DNA from: Macrostomum hystrix
Taxonomy: Eukaryota > Platyhelminthes > Macrostomidae
Reading direction: 5' to 3'
NCBI GenBank assembly: GCA_950097015.1
Contig: CATNEN010000002.1
Coordinates: 1,054,001 to 1,118,000, forward strand
DNA length: 64,000 bases
Shown: piece after piece, positions 12,001 through 24,200 of the stretch
Layout: the number at the start of each line of letters is the position of its first letter
How positions within the stretch are numbered: the stretch's first letter is position 1
Notes under the pieces: generated by a model
The model's database searches: none
What the model was told of the DNA's origin: nothing
The model's input: the letters and a program-made list of their open reading frames with translations, nothing else
Made by a program: the position numbers and the translations under genes

Positions 12001-15000
12001 CTGATTTTTTTCTGATTTTTTTCTTTTTCTTTGCTTTTCTTTCCTTTTTCGGTCCTTCTCGTTCCTCCGTCTTCTCTATTTTCTCCTTCCGACTCTTCTT
12101 TCTCCTTCTCCTCCTCCTCCTCCTCCTCGTCCGAGTTGGCACCAGGGTGCCTCACTGTTCTATTGTTTATAGAGGTGTGATCCGTGGTTAGTGGGTCACC
12201 ACTCTGTTGGAGGGGGTTTTTCCCACGGACCTCAGATGTTACTCTGAGTCCGCGGGCTCCCCCCCCTGGCTTCTTCTTTGCCAGCCGATTCCTCGGACTG
12301 TCCGCTTGGCACTTGCGCTTGCGCGCGAATGTGGGAAGCCGTTCGCCAAGCTGCCGGAAGAGTCGCTAGAGGCTGCGGCTTCGTCGTCGTCGTCACTGTC
12401 GTCGTCCTCCTTGGCGTCAACGTCACCGCCGTCAAGGTCAAGTTCCTTGGCGCTGTCAAGGTCACCGCCGCCTTCTTCATCACCGGCTTCCTTCCTTCCG
12501 CCCTTGTTCCTTCCAGTGCGACCGCTGGGTGTCACTTTGAGTGGTGACTTCAATTTTCGGGCAGCACAGAAGGCAGTGCGCTTGAAAATCGTGGCATAGG
12601 ACTTCTTCGGAAATTCCTCAGGGAACTTTAGCCCACTTATAAAAGCCTTAATGGCGAACTTTTTCTTCTTAGATACTTCCGGCTTCGGCGGCGGACCATC
12701 CTTTTTTGTCTTGCGGCCGGTGTAGGAACGGGTCGTTAGCTCCTCGGTTGAGAAGACTGCTCGGTACAGGGTCCGGAGCATTTTATCGCCGTCTGTACTG
12801 CTGAAACCTCCCTTCACATAGACAGACACCGCACGCTTGATCTGTTCATAGTCAATGCCATTCAATGCCAACTGACCGCAGTGCATTCAGCTGCTCCACT
12901 AGCTAATATTTAAAGGACAAGCTGGGAGCAAGTAGAATGTATTGTCACAAAATACGGTCACAGTGAACGGTCACATGGTGACCCTGAACATAACGGTCAC
13001 AAAATACGGTCACAGTGAACGGTCACATGGTGACCCTGAACATAACGGTCACAAAATACGGTCACAGTGAACGGTCACATGGTGACCCTGAACATAACGG
13101 TCACAAAATACGGTCACAGTGAACGGTCACATGGTGACCCTGAACATAACGGTCACAAAATACGGTCACAATGAACGGTCACATGGTGACCCGGACAAAT
13201 GGTCACATTTTATGGACACCAAGTGGTAACATGAGACCATGGCGGTCACAAAACGTGGTCACTAACGGTAACATGTGACCATGACAGTCACAACAACGGT
13301 CACAGCCCCTTTTTTGTGACCATTCCGTTTTATACGGGCTAGCTTTTAACAAGACAACCAAGACCCATTGGTTTAGTGTACTCACTAAAGTACACTAGCT
13401 GTTATTCACAAAAGTACACTGGCTGTTATTCACTTAACTACACTTGCCGTTACTCACTAAAGTACACTTGCTGTTACTCACTAAAGTACACTTGCTGTTA
13501 CTCACTAAAGTACACTGGCTGTTACTATTATAAGGAGCTATAATGAAGCTCCTTATAGCTTCATCACTCACTAAAGTACACTGGCTGTTACTCACTAAAG
13601 TACACTAGCTGTTACTCAGTAAAGTACACTGGCTGTTACTCACTATAGTACACTGGCTATTACTCAATAAAATACACTAGCTATTACTCAATAAAATACA
13701 CTAGCTGTTACTCAGTAAAGTACACTAGCTGTTACTTAGTAAAGTACACTGGCTGTTACTCACTATAGTACACTGGCTATTACTCAATAAAATACACTAG
13801 CTATTACTCAGTAAAATACACTAGCTGTTACTCAGTAAAGTACACTAGCTGTTACTCAATAAAATACACAAGCTGTTACTCAGTAAAGTACACTGGCTGT
13901 TACTCACTATAGTACACTGGCTATTACTCAATAAAATACACTAGCTGTTACTCAGTAAAATACACTAGCTGTTACTCAGTAAAGTACACTAGCTGTTACT
14001 CAGTAAAGTACACTAGCTGTTACTCAGTAAAATACACTAGCTGTTACTCAGTAAAGTACACTAGCTGTTACTCAATAAAGTACACTAGCTGTTACTCAGT
14101 AAAGTACACTAGCTGTTACTCACTATAGTACACTGGCTATTACTCAATAAAATACACTAGCTGTTACTCAGTAAAATACACTAGCTGTTACTCAGTAAAG
14201 TACACTAGCTGTTACTCAATAAAGTACACTAGCTGTTACTCAGTAAAGTACACTAGCTGTTACTCACTATAGTACACTGGCTATTACTCAATAAAATACA
14301 CTAGCTGTTACTCAGTAAAATACACTAGCTGTTACTCAATAAAATACACTAGCTGTTACTCAGTAAAATACACTAGCTGTTACTCAGTAAAGTACACTAG
14401 CTGTTACTCAATAAAGTACACTAGCTGTTACTCAGTAAAGTACACTAGCTGTTACTCAGTAAAATACACTAGCTGTTACTCAATAAAGTACACTAGCTGT
14501 TACTCAATAAAGTACACTAGCTATTACTCAATAAAATACACTAGCTGTTACTCAGTAAAATACACTAGCTGTTACTCAGTAAAGTACACTAGCTGTTACT
14601 CAATAAAGTACACTAGCTGTTACTCAGTAAAGTACACTAGCTGTTACTTTCTATGGTCAATTGGCTGTTACTTTAGCAAATTGATAAAGTAAAGTAATTG
14701 ACAAATTGATTACTTTAGCTGGATTGCTGCTAATCGATAATGTAGTTGGGATGTTAATTCCTACTCGACAAAAAATGACCTGCAGCTCACCACAGCAATA
14801 ACAGGAATTAGAGAGCCCAAGCATTCGGTAACTTTGCGTCGAACGGCCTTCAAATCAGTTAGCCTATTCCTAGCTTCTAAATCGAGCAGCACAAACAGTT
14901 CGAGCAGTCGGCCCAGCAGGTCGTAGAGGCTCTCCTCGCCGGTGACGCTGGCGGCCATATTGGCGTAGGCGTTGATCACATGATTGAGCAGAGTCTGACT

Positions 15001-15166
15001 CGAGGCCGGGTCGGACAGTGAATGGCGAACGGAGAGTTCGCTAAATAGGCTCAGGATTTGATGATCCACTGTGGGCTGTAGATTTTATGTATGAGATTGG
15101 TTCCACTTTTATTAAAAAGCGAATACTCGAAACTATGAAACATATGCATTAGACAATATTGATAAT

Positions 15167-15203
<37 letters not shown>

Positions 15204-18200
15204 TTTATAATTATAATTATAATTATGACAGATGTACTGCCGACATTACAGCCGCAGCTATCTGTAAGGCTGCGTACGGCAGTTTAGTTCATGGACATTG
15301 CACACTCAATAACCTGCTTCGGCTTATAAATTTGGCTTCAACCAATCAGAATCGACCACAACCAATCAGAGTCTAATACAACCACCCAGAATCAGCCACA
15401 ATAAATTAGAATCGACTACAGCCGATCATAATTGACCAAAACCAATCAGAATCGATCACAACCAATCAGAATCGACCACAACCAATTAGAATCGACCACA
15501 ACCAATCAGAATCGACCACAACCAATCAGAATCGACCACAACCAATCAGAGTCTAATACAACCACCCAGAATCAGCCACAATAAATAAGAATCGACTACA
15601 GCCGATTATAATTGACCAAAACCAATCAGAATCTATCACAACCAATCAGAATCGACCACAACCAATCAGAATCGACCACAACCAATCAGAGTCTAATACA
15701 ACCACCCAGAATCAGCCACAATAAATTAGAATCGACTACAGCCGATTATAATTGACCAAAACCAATCAGAATCGATCACAACCAATCAGAATCGACCACA
15801 ACCAATTAAAATCGACAACAACCAATCAGAATCGACAACAACCAATCAGAATCGACAACAACCAATTAAAATCGACCACAACCAATCAGAATCGACCACA
15901 ACCAATCAGAATCGACCACAACCACCCAGAATCAGCCAAAATAAATTAGAATCGACTACAGCCGATTATAATTGAGCAAAACCAATCAGAATCGACCACA
16001 ACCAATCAGAATCGACCACAACCAATTAAAATCGACAACAACCAATCAGAATCGACAACAACCAATCAGAATCGACAACAACTAATCAGAATCGACAACA
16101 ACCAATCAGAATCGACAACAACCAATTAAAATCGACAACAACCAATAAGAACCTTACTACAACTAATCAGATCGATTAAAAAAATATCTTAATCACAAAA
16201 TCCAAACGCAAGCACATCAAACTTACGCAACCGGCAATGATGAGACAGCCCAGCTGATCGATAATAGTGCCGCCCAGATCAACTGGCAGCCGTTGAGTTT
16301 GCACCTGTTGCAGACTCTGCTGAAAGAACTGCACCACAGCCTCCTGGGTGCGACTGCCGCGATTGTCTTCTGAACAGTTGCGCAACTCAACAGCCACCCG
16401 GCCCAGCGCCAGAATGGTGTTCACGTACATCAGGTTCGTGTCCCTGGTGAGGTCAACTTTATCATTACTTAATGGCACTAAATACACCGACATTTCTTCA
16501 TCACGCTTTCTAATCTCTTCAACATCATCAAATATAACCCTTCATCGTTCTTGGATTTCGTCCCTCATCCTTCTCCGAATAATCCTAGATTGCTCCTTAT
16601 ATCTTCCCATATACTCGTATCTCCCAACACCATGCCCATATATTTCCCAACACCATGCCCATATATTTCCCTACACCATGCCCATATATTTCCCTACACC
16701 ATGCCCATATATTTCCCTACACCATGCCCATATATTTCCCAACACCATGGCCATATATTTCCCTACACCATGCCCATATATTTCCCAACACCATGCCCAT
16801 ATATTTCCCAACACCATGCCCATATATTTCCCAACACCATGCCCATATATTTCCCAACACCATGCCCATATATTTCCCAACACCATGCCCATATATTTCC
16901 CAACACCATGCCCATATATTTCCCAACACCATGCCCATATATTTCCCAACACCATGCCCATATATTTCCCAACACCATGCCCATATATTTTCCTACACCA
17001 TGCCCATATATTTCCCTGCACCATGCCCATATATTTCCCTACACCATGTCCATATATTTCCCAACACCATGCCCATATATTTCCCAACACCATGCCCATA
17101 TATTTCCCAACACCATGCCCATATATTTCCCTACACCATGTCCATATATTTCCCAACACCATGCCCATATATTTTCCTACACCATGCCCATATATTTCCC
17201 AACACCATGCCTATATATTTCCCTACACCATGCCCATATATTTCCCTACACCATGCCCATATATTTCCCTACACCATGCCCATATATTTCCCTACACCAT
17301 GCCCATATATTTCCCTACACCATATTCATCTACAATTATGTCGCTATACACTTTATTGCCACTCCATTTTGTTAATTATAATTAATTACTATATGTATTA
17401 ATACTGGAAAATCCCATTTATATTGACTATCGACTCGCATTCACTAGAAAAGCCCCCCTACCTCGTAGACTCCACCGCCAGAAAGAATCTGGCACTAACA
17501 GACGCCAGAAAGAAATCAATGAGAGCCGGCTCAATCATCAGCACTCGGCATAGGCTGGCGATGGCCGTGTCGCGAACTCGATGCAACAGCTGGCTAGCCA
17601 AGTCGCGTCTAGCCGCTGCTGCCGCCGAGAGACTTTTAGCGCTAGACGCTGCAGTAGCCGCCGACTCTCTCGATCTGGCAGCATCCAGGCGGCTGAGAAT
17701 TCTCGATGGCAATAGTAGAAAGTCATTCAGACAGTCCAGCACCTCCTTGGCGATGGCATTGAATCGTTGGGCTAACCGGCCCACGCCATAAAGTACAGCC
17801 AGCAAGTGGCTGGAACTCCCCAGAGCATGCTTGCGTGACTCGTCCTTGGCCCAGCAGATCAGATTGTTGGCCAGGGAGTCCACGTCTTCCGGCCTGTTGG
17901 ATGAAGCATGTGGAGGTGAGGTGTGAAAAGTAATGAGCAAGGACGGGTCATACAGTTTCATGAATAATGAGCAATGACGGGTCATACAGATTCGTGATTA
18001 ATAAACAATGACCGGTCATCAGTTACATTTTGGTGAGTAATGAGCAATGAGAGGTCATACAGTTTGATGAATATTGAGCAATGACAGGTCATACAGTTTG
18101 ATGAGTAATGAGCAATGAGAGGTCATACTGTTTGGTGTGTAATGAGCAATAACGGGTCATACAGATTAGACTGATGAGCAATGACGGGTCATACAGATTT

Positions 18201-21200
18201 GTGGCTAATGAGCTATGATAGGTCATACATTTTGGTGAGTAATGAGCAATGACAGGTCATAAAGTTTGATGAGTAATGAGCAATGAGAGGTCATACAGAT
18301 TAGACTGATGAGCAATGACGGGTCATACAGATTAGTGATTGATGAGTATTGAAGGGTCACACAGATTAGAGACTGATGGGCAATGATAGGTCATACAGAC
18401 TGGTGACTGATGAGCAATGATGGGTCACACAGATTACAGTGACAAGTACTCACCGGCTAACCAAGCAAACCAGAGCCGGTACGCATGCGGCGCTACATTC
18501 AACAGCCAGGCCGAAGGGGCTGACGCAGTTGCTGTGCGCCAGCCTCTCGGACTCTCGGCCATAGAGTGTGCTGATCTGCTCATTGGACTCTTTGTAGGCG
18601 GCCATTACCAGAGACTGCAGGCGTTGGGTGAGGCCCTCGCTGAGGTGGGCGTGCTGGGCGCGGACAATATCTCGCACTAGCAGCAGATAGGCCAGGAGTA
18701 CCGGGCGGTAGAGGGTGAAGTACGGGTACCAGTGCGGTCGGTAGGGTCGCACGTGTACGTCAAAGTATTCATTTGATGATGCGTGACTGCTGGCATCCGT
18801 TAAGGAGCGAAGCAGGTCGCAGATCTGCAGAAATTGGAAAATTTTAGAATTGTGAAATCCTCATCCTTGATCTAAAATGAATTTAACCTAACGTGTGGAT
18901 CTGGGGTGATAGAATCCCAACCTGTGGATCTGGGATGATAGAATCCCAACCTGTGGATCTGGGATGATAGAATCCCAACCTGTGGATCTGGGATGAAAGA
19001 ATCCCAATATGGGGATATTGGATGATAGAATTCCAATCTGTAGATTTGGGATAAACAAAAATCCCAACCCGTGGATCTGGGATGATAGAATCCCAACCTG
19101 TGGATCTGGGATGAAAGAATCCCAATATGGGGATATTGGATGATAGAATCCCAATCTGTAGATTTGGGATAAACAAAAATCCCAACCCGTGGATCTGGGA
19201 TGATAGAATCCCAACCTGTGGATCTGGGATGATAGAATCCCAACCTGTGGATCTGGGATGATATAATCCCAACCTGTGGATCTGGGATGATAGAATCCCA
19301 ACCTGTGGATCTAGGATGATAGAATCCCAATCTGTGGATCTGGGATGATAGAATCCCAACCTGTGGATCTGGGATGATAGAATCCCAATCCGTAGATCTG
19401 GGATGATAGAATCCCAACCTGATGATCTGGGATGATAGAATCCCAACCTGATGATCTGGGATGATAGAATCCCAACCTGATTATCTGGGATGATAGAATC
19501 CCAACCTGATGATCTGGGATGATAGAATCCCAACCTGATGATCTGGGATGATAGAATCCCAACCTGATGATCTGGGATGATAGAATCCCAATCCGTAGAT
19601 CTGGGATGATAGAATCCCAACCTGTGGATCTAGGATGATAGAATCCCAATATGGGGATATTGGATGATAGAATCCCAATCTGTAGATCTGGGATAAACAA
19701 AAATCCCAACCCGTGGATCTGGGATGATAGAATTTAAATTTGGGAACAGGGATGAAAGAATCGCAACCTGTAGATCTGGGAAGATATAATCCCAATCTGT
19801 AGATCTGGGATGATAGAATCTTAACCCTAGGGATATAGCAAGGCAGCATTAACCCATCACTCACGCTTTCAATCTCTGTCTCGTTGAAGACCAGCATGAA
19901 ATCAGTTGCTGATGCCAGCACGGAGCCTTCAACCAGGGCCAAATAGTTGGAATAGGTGGAGCAGGCTCGGTCAAACAGGTAGGCGCCCAGGTCTGGAACC
20001 TCCTCTTTGTTACAGTCGGCGATGAAAGTTCTATTACTGTTCGTCTGGCCATCCAAAGTGTCCGTTGGCGACTTGGGCGACATGGATTGCTCATGCGGCA
20101 GCGACACTGGACGGTGAATTTGAGTATTACAATTCTTTATGTCTTGTCGAGAGAGACAACTGGTTCTTCTCACTAGGTTGAGATTCGAACTCAGGACCTC
20201 CTCTGATCGGGGTCCAAAGCTCGAACCACTGGCATGAAACAAATTTAGGATAGTCGACTACTACATATACTACTACTAATATACTACTACTAAAAATAAT
20301 CAAATTTCAACAGGACACAATTAGCTCTCCCCGGGCTGAGATTCGAACTAAGGACCCCGTCTGCTTGTCTCACGTGTACGTCACGGGACGAGACTAATTA
20401 AGGATAGACGAAAAATAATTAATTTCACTCACTAGGCCGCAGCAGCGAATCCTGGGAAGCCATGATAGAATGCGACACGGATCTAGGCAGGATGGGTTTG
20501 AATGCATCGAATGGTCGCTGCGACTGCAGCACTAACTCGCCGTTGCAGTCGAATTCGTCGCATTGATGAGCCTGCGAGAATCCGTTTGACGCGGCCTCGG
20601 CTGCAGTTCGACAGTTGGCACCGGCGGCAAGGAGGGAGGGCGGCGGGAACAGAGCGGTTGTCAGGGCCGACTCGTCAGCGGTGCTCACGCGGCCGAAGGC
20701 GCGAAGGATGCCCAGTAGGCAGGGCAGGTGGTGGAAGCAGACGCGCTCTGGTTGCATAACATTTGACGGGTGGCAAAATAGAGATTCACTATTAGTCTGT
20801 CTCACCTGTGACTGCAGCAGGTAACCAACTACCCTGCCAGACACCTACTGTGTCTCACCTGTGACTGCAGCAGGTGACCAACTACCCTGCCAGACACCTA
20901 CTGTGTCTCACCTGTGACTGCAGCAGGTGACCAACTACCCTGCCAGACACCTACTGTGTCTCACCTGTGACTGCAGATACCAGATAGCCTGACACCTACT
21001 GTGTCTGACCAGTGACCGCAGATACCACATAGCCTGACACCTACTGTGTCTGATCAGTGACCGCAGATACCACATAGCCTGACACCTACTGTGTCTGATC
21101 AGTGACCGCAGATACCACATAGCCTGACACCTACTGTGTCTGATCAGTGACCGCAGATACCACATAGCCTGACACCTACTGTGTCTGATCAGTGACCGCA

Positions 21201-24200
21201 GATACCACATAGCCTGACACCTACTGTGTCTGATCAGTGACCGCAGATACCACATAGCCTGACACCTACTGTGTCTGATCAGTGACCGCAGATACCACAT
21301 AGCCTGACACCTACTGTGTCTGATCAGTGACCGCAGATACCACATAGCCTGACACCTACTGTGTCTGATCAGTGACCGCAGATACCACATAGCCTGACAC
21401 CTACTGTGTCTGATCAGTGACCGCAGATACCACATAGCCTGACACCTACTGTGTCTGATCAGTGACCGCAGATACCACATAGCCTGACACCTACTGTGTC
21501 TGATCAGTGACCGCAGATACCATATAGCCTGACACCTACTGTGTCTGACCAGTGACCGCAGATACCACATAGCCTGACACCTACTGTGTCTGACCAGTGA
21601 CCGCAGATACCACATAGCCTGACACCTACTGTGTCTGACCAGTGACCGCAGATACCACATAGCCTGACACCTACTGTGTCTGACCAGTGACCGCAGATAC
21701 CAGATATCACTTACTATCTTTCAGTGAAGTATCAGCCAGTAGCTTGTTGAACGCCCCCAAACTGTCAATCAGGTGTTGCACAATTTCGTCTCTGCGTTTC
21801 CGGCAGCGACTGGCAATCTGGCAGATAATGCTAGTCAGCACGAAGGCGAAATTCTCCGATGGCGGCAGCTCTGTGATTTGAGAAGTCAAAATCTTAGATA
21901 CTTGATAGATGAGAAGAATTATCAAACATAGTAAGATAATAACTCACTGTGAATGTATACACCCGATGGCGGATCTTCCCAACTGCTGCCAGCTAACGAA
22001 TCGAACACTTCAAACAGCCTTGGCAGTAATTTATCAAGCATCTATGAATTTAAAAAAACATTGAATAGTTAAATCACATTAACTAAAGAAGTGACGGGCG
22101 GTATTTTAATTGATAGTCAACTTACAGCCAAGTTGGACTCCAATAGAAATATGCCAGTTGCTATGATTGCATTCTCGCCCTGACCATTGAAGACAAACTG
22201 ACCAGCTTTAGTCCGATTTGGATAGTAGCTAAGGATGCGATTCACCTGTAGTAATTTGTGAGGTCAGTTACAAAATAAATATAGTTAAGTAACAAATTTA
22301 TTTATAGTTAGAAGTGAAAATTTCAAAGAAATACAGTTCTAGAAATAAAAAGCCTAGGCTATTGAGCACCATTGAGTCAAATTTAACCTGCAAATTAAAT
22401 TTAAATTTAAATTTAGTCTACAAGCCTGACATATTTTCCTTATACTCAGAGTTTTTAGTCTGAACTGATCTGCTTTTATAACCAAAAGTTATATATTATT
22501 TATTATTTAACTGTATATGCATACTATGCATTATTTATACTCACAAATTATAAAACACAGACAATACTTTAATTTTTTCTAAACAATTGTGTAATTAGAA
22601 ATGACAAGAGATATTCTTTTTATCAAATAAGAAAAATCGAACATTCTAATATACTCATTTAAAACAAAACAGGCTTTAAGACTAACTATGGCACATATAT
22701 TACTAGAAGAAGACATATTTGCAATTACTAGTTGCATTTTTTATTATTATCAAAAGAATACATTCAATTTATAACTAAGCCGCATTGAATAGCTATATTA
22801 GCTAATAATGAAATTTCAGGCATGAGTAAATAATTTTTGCATGATCAAATACTAAATATGCTTTTGAATTATCTAGATAGAACAATGTTCTTTTTTATAG
22901 TGCGGCTGATAAACTATACTTTTTTAATTCATGTTTAAATGTGTATTTTTAAGCCGTTTAACACTGTAAAAACCAGATCATATTCAAAAGTAGCCCAGTA
23001 GAATAACCAACTAGAAATTTAGTTAAATAGTTAACTAGTCATAGAAAGATAATTAAGCCCAGTTATTTATCAAGTTTCAGTAGTTTGTTTTCAAGCTTGG
23101 TTTCATAGACAAAATTGATTTTATCACTTCTTGCCTTGCATAAACAAGTAAGAAAAACAATGCTGACTGTCAAACAAACACAATAAATAGTGTTTGTGAC
23201 AATTGTGACCATTTTTTCTATTTCTATAGCTATAACTTGGTTTTCAATAAATATTGACTTAATATAAGTACTGCAATGCCATTTTTTATCATTTAGATTC
23301 TATTTTAATCAACTGGCTTTTGTTAAATATGCTGAATACATTTCAGAATATCTAACAATGGAACTTAAAAGACAAATAAAAAAACTTGGCAATCATTTCT
23401 ATAGTAGCAGTTTCAGACAATACTAAATATTACAACCTATTCCTACATATTCTACTCTGCCAGCTAGCATAGGTGATATATAAAACCAAGTCAACATTGC
23501 ACTACATAGAAAAAATATACCTTATTATAATTTAAACCAACTAAAAGTTTCTGAAGAATAGAAATCAAAGTTCCTACTAATAATTTATTACTACTGACAT
23601 TGACACACTACTATTAACTAGATAAAACAGGAAATTATAGTATAATTGAGCTATATAAGACAATTGTAACCCCTATTGGAATACAATTTCTGATCCTATG
23701 GATATGCAGCTCACATGTTTATACGCAATACACTTAATGTGGCAGACATTTATAGCAAAACTGCTAAATATATACTAAATATACACTAAAGATAACAAAC
23801 TTTCTGGTGGCATAGTGCAGCACGAAAATGTAATACATTTTGACATGGACAGTTGTCCACCATCCTTGCAGTTATTCCAATAGGGATTGCAACTATGCTT
23901 TAGTATTGTTTAATTTACACACTTCTTAACAACTATGCCTCAGAGTTTGAGTCTAATGCCAATAACACATTTACTATTTTGTACCATTAAATTAGTACAG
24001 CTACTTTAAATCAACTATTTACTTCCCCATGGCCCATAGCATAGTTGACATATTTGTTGAATATACTATTCTGTGCTTTACCACAGATTTCAATACGGCA
24101 GAGCTTATTCCCACTGTCCCATGCCAATAATTTAAATTTTATCCACATGGATTCATGCCGATATTTTTCTGCTTATCCATAGGGCAGCTTGTATGAATAG

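Larger units (their letters stand above)
8029..12886 (-). pseudogene. BEN-domain-like transposon ORF, split by the retrotransposon
   Basis: The ORF starts at ATG 12886 (a TGA lies just upstream) and runs to the retrotransposon boundary at 12352. Its frame resumes at 8051 and stops at TAG 8029-8031, so the uninterrupted protein would be about 185 residues. The N-terminal half looks like the end of a BEN domain: a helical stretch (GIDYEQIKRAVSVY), then FSTEELTTRSYTGR, which fits the BEN pattern of a late EEL helix followed by S-x-TGR. A basic stretch and an acidic Asp/Glu/Ser-rich tail follow. BEN domains bind DNA in chromatin and some viral proteins; here it could recognise the subterminal repeats (inference). 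As it stands, the ORF reads on into the insertion and stops at 12239. Confidence 0.65.
7121..13338 (-). mobile_element. DNA transposon with TIRs and a BEN-like ORF, carrying a nested retrotransposon
   Basis: The left terminus 7121-7163 and right terminus 13295-13338 are near-perfect inverted repeats of 43/44 bp (outer ends CCCGTATAAAACG and its complement), differing by one substitution and one indel. CTA flanks both ends (7118-7120, 13339-13341), as a 3-bp target duplication would. Inside the TIRs, GGTCAC/GTGACC-rich subterminal arrays lie in opposite orientation. With the nested retrotransposon removed, the element is about 1.9 kb and its only ORF is BEN-like. I see no transposase, so it may be non-autonomous or use an unrecognised one. 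The superfamily is not assigned: a 3-bp duplication fits CACTA or Harbinger types, but CTA is not the usual Harbinger target. Confidence 0.8.

Noticed and set aside
8477-12004. Several plus-strand ORFs opposite the retrotransposon
   Set aside because: Antisense shadows of the RT ORF, Ser/Phe/Leu-rich as expected from its Lys/Glu-rich codons.
8065-12351. Endogenous retrovirus or LTR element
   Set aside because: No LTRs, protease, RNase H or integrase; AP endonuclease and the GAA tail with target duplication show a non-LTR element.
16348-17385. 345-codon plus-strand ORF and its companions in other frames
   Set aside because: The 23-bp array is open in every frame; the N-terminal part is antisense to PI4KA exon 9.
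18872-20242. Minus-strand ORFs with WDSIIPDPQVGI-type repeats
   Set aside because: Product of the 29-bp array; only 19865-20106 at its end is a real exon (PI4KA exon 6).
20935-21660. 241-codon ORF of 15-residue repeats
   Set aside because: The 45-bp array is intronic and length-matched to the frame; flanking exons splice around it.
1118-21712. Regularly spaced repeats resembling CRISPR arrays
   Set aside because: Units are contiguous with no unique spacers, and the host is a eukaryote with spliced genes; these are minisatellites.
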